From Prevotella sp. (lineage in GTDB: Bacteria; Bacteroidota; Bacteroidia; Bacteroidales; Bacteroidaceae), in the NCBI GenBank assembly GCA_022641735.1, contig JALCDQ010000003.1, positions 124,001-188,000 on the forward strand: DNA of 64,000 nucleotides, given 5' to 3'. Of this stretch, positions 59,885 to 64,000 are shown in pieces. Below the pieces are notes generated by a model. The model saw only the letters and a list, made by a program, of their open reading frames with translations, was not told where the DNA came from and did not search any database. Position 1 is the first letter of the stretch. The number at the start of each line of letters is the position of its first letter. Both the position numbers and the translations under genes were made by a program.

Positions 59885-61141
59885 TTATTTTTTGAAATAT
59901 CGAGCCAAGGCATAAGCCCATTTAGCATAGCCTTCCTCTTTTGGATGACTGTTCTTGGTATGGTAATAATCCCGCAGATTATCCAAGTTGATGCCACATT
60001 TATACGATATATCAATCACCTTGATGCCATTTGCCTTGCAGATTTTCTTTTGAAATCGGCGCAGTTGCTGCCACTTCCGCTCTACCTCCAACTTGCTGAA
60101 AGCCTTCTTGTTAAACGTGCTGTCGGCATTCTGAAGCCCCGGTGTGTCGAAGTCGAAGTTATAATAAGAGGTGAGCACCCAATAGAGTTTGGCATTGGGG
60201 AGTTGCTGCCGCAGATAACTGAAGAGGGCTTTATAGGTGGAATAGAGGCTCACTTGGGTAACCCACTTTAAGGTATCCTCCCACTCAGAGGCATCTTTCC
60301 CCATGAAATAACGGATGCACTCGCTGGAACGAGGCACCTTTGTGAGTGTCGCTTTCACGCCTGTGCCATTGTCATCAAACGCTACGTTGCGCCCTTGCTT
60401 GTAATAATAATGTAGGGTGAGCGTGCCGTCGCCATTGTTTACTGCCGTCCATCCTCCTCCATAATTATATTGCATCATGCGCGTGATAATGTCCTTTTCG
60501 GTCATGTCGGGCGTCACATAGACCCCACTTTTATTGCGTCCGGAAGTGATGAAAAACGTTCCTTCCTTCAAGGCTTTTGATTGAATAGCGATGCAAGTGC
60601 CCCAATCGGTGGAGTCATTATAAGGAAGTACCAGCATATTGCCTGCTTTCCGTTGTTCAAAAGGCGTCTTCCGCAAGAAATCCGAGAGATGCTGTTGGAA
60701 ATAAGTCTCCGCTTCCTGTCGGTTGCTCAATGCCCCCTCATGCACTGTCAGTTTGTCGCCTTGCATCCAAGGTTGATCGTTCATGGAACCTGCCATTCCC
60801 TTTTCGGCATCAATATAATTGATGTCGTTCACATTTTCCAATAGCACCACATCGATGGGATACTTCCCTTTGAGTGCCACAAGGCGCTTCGCCCTACTCT
60901 GCGTGCCGTTCATGTCATCGGCAACCGTTGCCGTCCCGCCATAAGAAATATTGTGATAATTGAGCTGAGGATAGAAGGTCGAGCCAGTAAGTTGTGCCAT
61001 CAGAGGCTGCCAAGAAGTGCCATCACCGAGTGAATCAAAGATGGTCCATACGGTCTTTCCTTGCAATGACGATTGTGCAAAAAGCGGAAGAGGGCACAAA
61101 AAACTGACTATCAGACAGGTGTTTAACAGGTATTTTCTCAT
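59885..61141 (-). CDS. SGNH/GDSL-type hydrolase
   Basis: 418 residues from the ATG at 61141 (the frame to 61237 crosses the promoter and htpG upstream region). Signal peptide MRKYLLNTCLIVSFLCPLPLFAQ. Block I is TIFDSLGDG (S37), block II-like YGGTA, block III-like ENVNDI and the C-terminal NSHPKEEGYAKWA, with the catalytic His in SHPKEEG. Such secreted esterases deacetylate polysaccharides or lipids. A long insertion (about 150-260) separates blocks III and V. Substrate unknown. Confidence 0.75.
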   Translation of the reverse strand: MRKYLLNTCLIVSFLCPLPLFAQSSLQGKTVWTIFDSLGDGTSWQPLMAQLTGSTFYPQLNYHNISYGGTATVADDMNGTQSRAKRLVALKGKYPIDVVLLENVNDINYIDAEKGMAGSMNDQPWMQGDKLTVHEGALSNRQEAETYFQQHLSDFLRKTPFEQRKAGNMLVLPYNDSTDWGTCIAIQSKALKEGTFFITSGRNKSGVYVTPDMTEKDIITRMMQYNYGGGWTAVNNGDGTLTLHYYYKQGRNVAFDDNGTGVKATLTKVPRSSECIRYFMGKDASEWEDTLKWVTQVSLYSTYKALFSYLRQQLPNAKLYWVLTSYYNFDFDTPGLQNADSTFNKKAFSKLEVERKWQQLRRFQKKICKANGIKVIDISYKCGINLDNLRDYYHTKNSHPKEEGYAKWAYALARYFKK

Positions 61142-61159
61142 ATTTTTCTGATTTTTCAG

Positions 61160-61167
61160 CAAATATA
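61160..61167 (-). promoter_or_regulatory. -7 box of SGNH hydrolase gene
   Basis: Minus strand TATATTTG, 18 bases before the ATG at 61141. Confidence 0.5.
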
Positions 61168-61245
61168 GAGAAAACTTTTGGGATTTAAAAAATTTTGGCA
61201 CACTTTTTGCAATATGAGTGTTAGAATCAAAATACATAATGAAAT

Positions 61246-63300
61246 ATGAAACAAGGTAATATCGGGGTTACGACCGAGAATATTTTCCCCGTCATCAAAA
61301 AGTTTCTCTATTCAGACCATGAGATATTCCTGCGTGAGATGGTTTCTAATGCCGTAGATGCCACACAGAAGCTCAAAACGCTGTCAACACAAGGCGAATA
61401 CAAAGGAGAATTGGGCGATTTGACCGTCCGCATCAGCCTCGACAAAGACAAAGGAACGCTCACCATCAGCGACCGAGGCATCGGTATGACAGCTGAAGAA
61501 GTGGATAAATACATCAATCAGATTGCTTTCTCCGGCGTAAATGATTTCATGGAGAAATATAAAGATAAGGCAAACGCCATCATCGGACACTTCGGACTTG
61601 GCTTCTACTCAGCTTTCATGGTAAGCAAGAAGGTTGAAATCGTCACGAAGAGTTATCAGGAAGATGCCAAAGCCGTAAAGTGGACTTGTGACGGAAGTCC
61701 TTCGTTCACCCTTGAGGATGTGGAAAAGACCGACAGAGGCTCTGACATTATCCTCTATATCGACGATGACTGCAAGGAATTCCTCGAGAAAGCACGCATC
61801 GAATCACTGCTCGGCAAATACTGCAAGTTCCTTCCTGTGCCTATCGCCTTTGGCAAAAAGACCGAATGGAAAGACGGAAAGCAGGTGGATACCGACGAAG
61901 ACAACATCATCAACAACACAGAGCCGCTATGGACGAAGGCACCAAGCACACTGAAAGACGATGATTACAAGAAGTTCTATCACACGTTGTTCCCAATGAA
62001 TGATGACCCTCTGTTCTGGATACATCTGAATGTCGATTACCCCTTCAACTTGACGGGTATCCTCTATTTCCCACGCATCAAGAACAATATCGAACTGCAA
62101 AGAAATAAGATACAATTATATTGCAACCAGGTGTTTGTCACTGACCAGGTGGAAGGCATTGTGCCTGAGTTCCTTACACTGCTGCATGGCGTGATAGATT
62201 CACCGGATATCCCGCTGAACGTAAGCCGCAGTTATCTGCAAAGTGACGCCAACGTGAAGAAGATTTCCACGTATATTACCAAGAAAGTGGCCGACCGCCT
62301 GCAGAGCATCTTTAAGGAAAACCGCAAGGATTACGAAGAGAAGTGGGACAATCTGAAGATTTTCATCAACTACGGAATGCTCTCTCAGGAGGACTTCTAT
62401 GACCGTGCAAAAGACTTTGCACTGATGAAAGACGTTGACGGAAAGTACTTTACCTTCGAGGAGTATAAGACTTTGATTAAAGATAATCAGACTGACAAAA
62501 ATGGCGATATTGTTTATCTCTATGCTAACAACAAGGAAGAGCAATATACCTACATAGAGGCTGCCAAGAACAAGGGCTACAGCGTGCTGCTGCTCGATGG
62601 CCAACTCGATACTCCAGTGATATCCATGCTTGAGCAAAAGTTTGAGAAGAGCCACTTCAGTCGTGTGGATGCTGACATCGTAGACAGACTCATCGTGAAA
62701 GATGATGCTCCAAAAAGCGATTTGAAACAAGAAGAACGTGACAATTTGTCAGAAGTGTTCCGCTCACAATTGCCAAAAATTGCCAAGGCGGAATTTATGG
62801 TCGAGGTACAGTCGTTAGGTGAAAATAGCCAGCCGCTGATGATGACACAAAGCGAATATATGCGTCGTATGAAAGATATCAGTCGTTTCCAAGAGGGCAT
62901 GAGTTTCTATCAGCAAATGCCTGACACTTATTCCTTGGTACTCAATAGCGATCATCCTCTTATTAAAGAGGTATTGGACAGCACCACCAAAGCAACGGCT
63001 GAAGCCCTCAAACCGATAGAAAGCGAACTCAAAGGACAGGAAGCCCGCTTGGCTGCACTCCATCAGGAGCAGAGTAAGAAGAAGCCTGAAGAAGTGACAA
63101 AGGAAGAACATGAGGACTTGGAAAAAACAGAGAAGGCTGTCAGTGAGCAGAAAAACAAGCGCAATGAGGTGATTGCCGGTTATGCCAAAGACAACAAAGT
63201 GGTGCATCAACTAGTAGACCTTGCCTTGCTGCAAAACGGCATGTTGAAGGGTGCTGCTCTCGATGCGTTCCTCAAACGTTCTGTAGAACTGATAAAATAA
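61246..63300 (+). CDS. htpG: Molecular chaperone HtpG (Hsp90)
   Basis: 684 residues. N-terminal ATPase with FLREMVSNAVDAT (catalytic Glu and Asn), DRGIGMTAEEV and GHFGLGFYSAFMV; middle domain with NVSRSYLQSD and the catalytic-loop Arg. The C-terminal part (about 520-684) has a charged coiled-coil section (GQEARLAALHQEQSKKKP) within the dimerisation domain. ATP-dependent client remodelling in the cytosol. Length is close to the Bacteroidota form. No heat-shock operator recognised before it. Confidence 0.96.
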   Translation: MKQGNIGVTTENIFPVIKKFLYSDHEIFLREMVSNAVDATQKLKTLSTQGEYKGELGDLTVRISLDKDKGTLTISDRGIGMTAEEVDKYINQIAFSGVNDFMEKYKDKANAIIGHFGLGFYSAFMVSKKVEIVTKSYQEDAKAVKWTCDGSPSFTLEDVEKTDRGSDIILYIDDDCKEFLEKARIESLLGKYCKFLPVPIAFGKKTEWKDGKQVDTDEDNIINNTEPLWTKAPSTLKDDDYKKFYHTLFPMNDDPLFWIHLNVDYPFNLTGILYFPRIKNNIELQRNKIQLYCNQVFVTDQVEGIVPEFLTLLHGVIDSPDIPLNVSRSYLQSDANVKKISTYITKKVADRLQSIFKENRKDYEEKWDNLKIFINYGMLSQEDFYDRAKDFALMKDVDGKYFTFEEYKTLIKDNQTDKNGDIVYLYANNKEEQYTYIEAAKNKGYSVLLLDGQLDTPVISMLEQKFEKSHFSRVDADIVDRLIVKDDAPKSDLKQEERDNLSEVFRSQLPKIAKAEFMVEVQSLGENSQPLMMTQSEYMRRMKDISRFQEGMSFYQQMPDTYSLVLNSDHPLIKEVLDSTTKATAEALKPIESELKGQEARLAALHQEQSKKKPEEVTKEEHEDLEKTEKAVSEQKNKRNEVIAGYAKDNKVVHQLVDLALLQNGMLKGAALDAFLKRSVELIK

Positions 63301-63312
63301 ATGCACTAAAAA

Positions 63313-63344
63313 TTTGGTAATTCCAAAAAAAGTGGCTACCTTTG
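63313..63344 (+). promoter_or_regulatory. Promoter of tRNA-Arg pair
   Basis: TTTG (63313-63316), 20 bases, TACCTTTG (63337-63344), 19 bases before the first tRNA: full consensus. Confidence 0.85.
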
Positions 63345-63363
63345 CACACGCTAAATGAGTAAA

Positions 63364-63437
63364 GGCTCCGTAGCTCAACTGAATAGAGCATCTGACTACG
63401 GATCAGAAGGTTCCGGGTTTGAATCCCAGCGGAGTCA
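63364..63437 (+). tRNA. tRNA-Arg(ACG), copy 1
   Basis: 74 bases. Acceptor GGCTCCG/CGGAGTC, anticodon stem TCTGA/TCAGA with loop CTACGGA, anticodon ACG. No CCA encoded. Unusual: T-loop TTTGAAT (T at position 56 for C) and A at 19, plus a C-A mismatch at 50-64. Confidence 0.93.
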
Positions 63438-63464
63438 CTTTCTCAAGAAGCGTTACATTGGTAA

Positions 63465-63538
63465 GGCTCCGTAGCTCAACTGAATAGAGCATCTGACTAC
63501 GGATCAGAAGGTTCCGGGTTTGAATCCCAGCGGAGTCA
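63465..63538 (+). tRNA. tRNA-Arg(ACG), copy 2
   Basis: Identical to copy 1, 27 bases further on, same transcript. The exact identity, including the T-loop and stem irregularities, suggests recent duplication or conversion. Confidence 0.93.
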
Positions 63539-63543
63539 CAAAA

Positions 63544-63576
63544 GGAGAGATTTGCTAAGCAAGTCTCTCCTTTTTT
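63544..63576 (+). terminator. Terminator after tRNA-Arg pair
   Basis: GGAGAGATTTGC/GCAAGTCTCTCC (one wobble) followed by T6. Confidence 0.85.
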
Positions 63577-63600
63577 ATTATGCTAAAGACATTTCTTGAA

Positions 63601-63632
63601 AACAAAAAAAGTTTTGACCTTCGTCAAAACTT
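63601..63632 (-). terminator. Terminator after tRNA-Asp pair
   Basis: AAGTTTTGAC, loop CTTC, GTCAAAACTT; on the minus strand the stem is followed by seven T. It faces the tRNA-Arg terminator. Confidence 0.8.
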
Positions 63633-63638
63633 CTCAAG

Positions 63639-63712
63639 CGGTGCGTACGAGACTCGGACTCGTGACCTCCTGCGTGACAGGCAGGCATTCTAACCAACTG
63701 AACTAACGCACC
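63639..63712 (-). tRNA. tRNA-Asp(GTC), copy 2 in transcript order
   Basis: 74 bases; acceptor GGTGCGT/ACGCACC, discriminator G, anticodon stem CCTGC/GCAGG with loop CTGTCAC, anticodon GTC. No CCA encoded. T-loop reads TCCGAGT: C at position 55 where pseudouridine is normal. Confidence 0.93.
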
Positions 63713-63739
63713 AAAAAGCAATTTCTAACTCAATGGTTG

Positions 63740-63813
63740 CGGTGCGTACGAGACTCGGACTCGTGACCTCCTGCGTGACAGGCAGGCATTCTAACCAACT
63801 GAACTAACGCACC
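63740..63813 (-). tRNA. tRNA-Asp(GTC), copy 1 in transcript order
   Basis: Identical to the other copy, 27 bases apart, with the same T-loop. Its -7 box on the minus strand is TACCTTTG (63842-63849), 28 bases upstream. Confidence 0.93.
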
Positions 63814-63841
63814 AAAATCTAGTAGTTTTCAATTGCGAGTG

Positions 63842-63849
63842 CAAAGGTA
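63842..63849 (-). promoter_or_regulatory. -7 box of tRNA-Asp pair
   Basis: Minus strand TACCTTTG, matching TAnnTTTG. Confidence 0.7.
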
Positions 63850-63889
63850 ACGATATTTTTTCATTTTACCAAATGTAACGTGTGTTTTT

Positions 63890-64000
63890 TTATAAAAAAG
63901 TTTGAAGGAATAAAGCATCATGATATTTTTGTCCATCATAAAGCCATTGCTTCAAGATTGCGCCTTGCTCGAAGCCTTGTTCTTGAAAAAGCTGTATGGA
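63890..64000 (-). CDS. C-terminal end of a GNAT-like acetyltransferase, truncated by window
   Basis: Open on the minus strand from 64000 to the TAA at 63890-63892, 36 residues. The tail LFQEQGFEQGAILKQWLYDG followed by KYHDALFLQTFL has the pattern F-x-x-x-GF...G..K.W...G.Y.D that closes many GNAT N-acetyltransferases. The rest lies outside the window. Assignment rests on this short pattern alone. Confidence 0.55.
   Translation of the reverse strand, partial: SIQLFQEQGFEQGAILKQWLYDGQKYHDALFLQTFL

Overview
The window looks like a chromosome segment from a member of the Bacteroidota, most likely Bacteroidales and probably Prevotellaceae; the family-level call is inference. The evidence is: promoters of the Bacteroidota type (TTTG, 19-20 nt, TAnnTTTG) in front of many genes; lineage gene families (BamD - omega-like RpoZ - DUF4293, GldB, DUF4270, DUF4468, Porin_10-like porin, short primary sigma factor); many lipoproteins with a Cys near residue 16-22; and a moderate-to-low GC content. 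I saw no IS element, prophage, CRISPR array, toxin-antitoxin pair or rRNA. It reads as core genome with unusual intergenic DNA.

Layout. 1-6.4 kb: end of a membrane protein gene, bifunctional hisB, an MFS transporter, cdd, a beta-helix lipoprotein and an ATP-grasp protein. 6.5-12.3 kb: AAA ATPase, pyruvate:ferredoxin oxidoreductase, Ala-rich lipoprotein. 12.4-14.2 kb (minus): bamD-rpoZ-DUF4293. 14.2-21.6 kb: uvrB, then an envelope set (DUF4468 protein, small membrane protein, porin), menA and an HD hydrolase. 21.8-28.6 kb: five-gene ABC efflux operon (TolC-like, HlyD-like, double ABC ATPase, two permeases) divergent from an AraC-type regulator. 28.7-34 kb: small RNA candidate, penicillin-binding transpeptidase, uvrA, GT2. 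34.5-36.3 kb: NifU-like protein plus GGGtGRT protein. 36.3-39 kb: DUF1232, small membrane protein, YihY, RNase P RNA. 39.2-43.9 kb: HtrA/DegP, then primary sigma factor followed without a visible break by a secreted protein, HPr-kinase-like protein, S24/S26 peptidase and PqqD-like protein. 44-48 kb: DPP IV-like peptidase, TIGR01212 radical SAM protein, GldB. 48.8-53.5 kb: carboxyltransferase operon (mmdA-like, 49-aa protein, biotin carrier), starch-synthase-like protein, DUF4270 lipoprotein, 42-aa protein. 54-64 kb: ald, DUF2461, nth, OmpH-like lipoprotein, small membrane protein, pepD, lipoprotein, SGNH hydrolase, htpG, two tRNA-Arg(ACG), two tRNA-Asp(GTC) and the 3' end of a GNAT-like gene.

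The most striking unexplained structure is a dispersed intergenic repeat family. Eight arrays, seven of exactly four units (88 bp) and one of five, follow a strict 22-bp period with the unit pattern GTAAA-N9-TTTAC-N3. A ninth locus keeps the 22-bp period with a different unit sequence. Six of the eight convergent gene junctions in the window carry such an array. Two gene sets also deserve attention: the sigma factor - HPr-kinase-like - peptidase - PqqD string, and the NifU-like/GGGtGRT pair.
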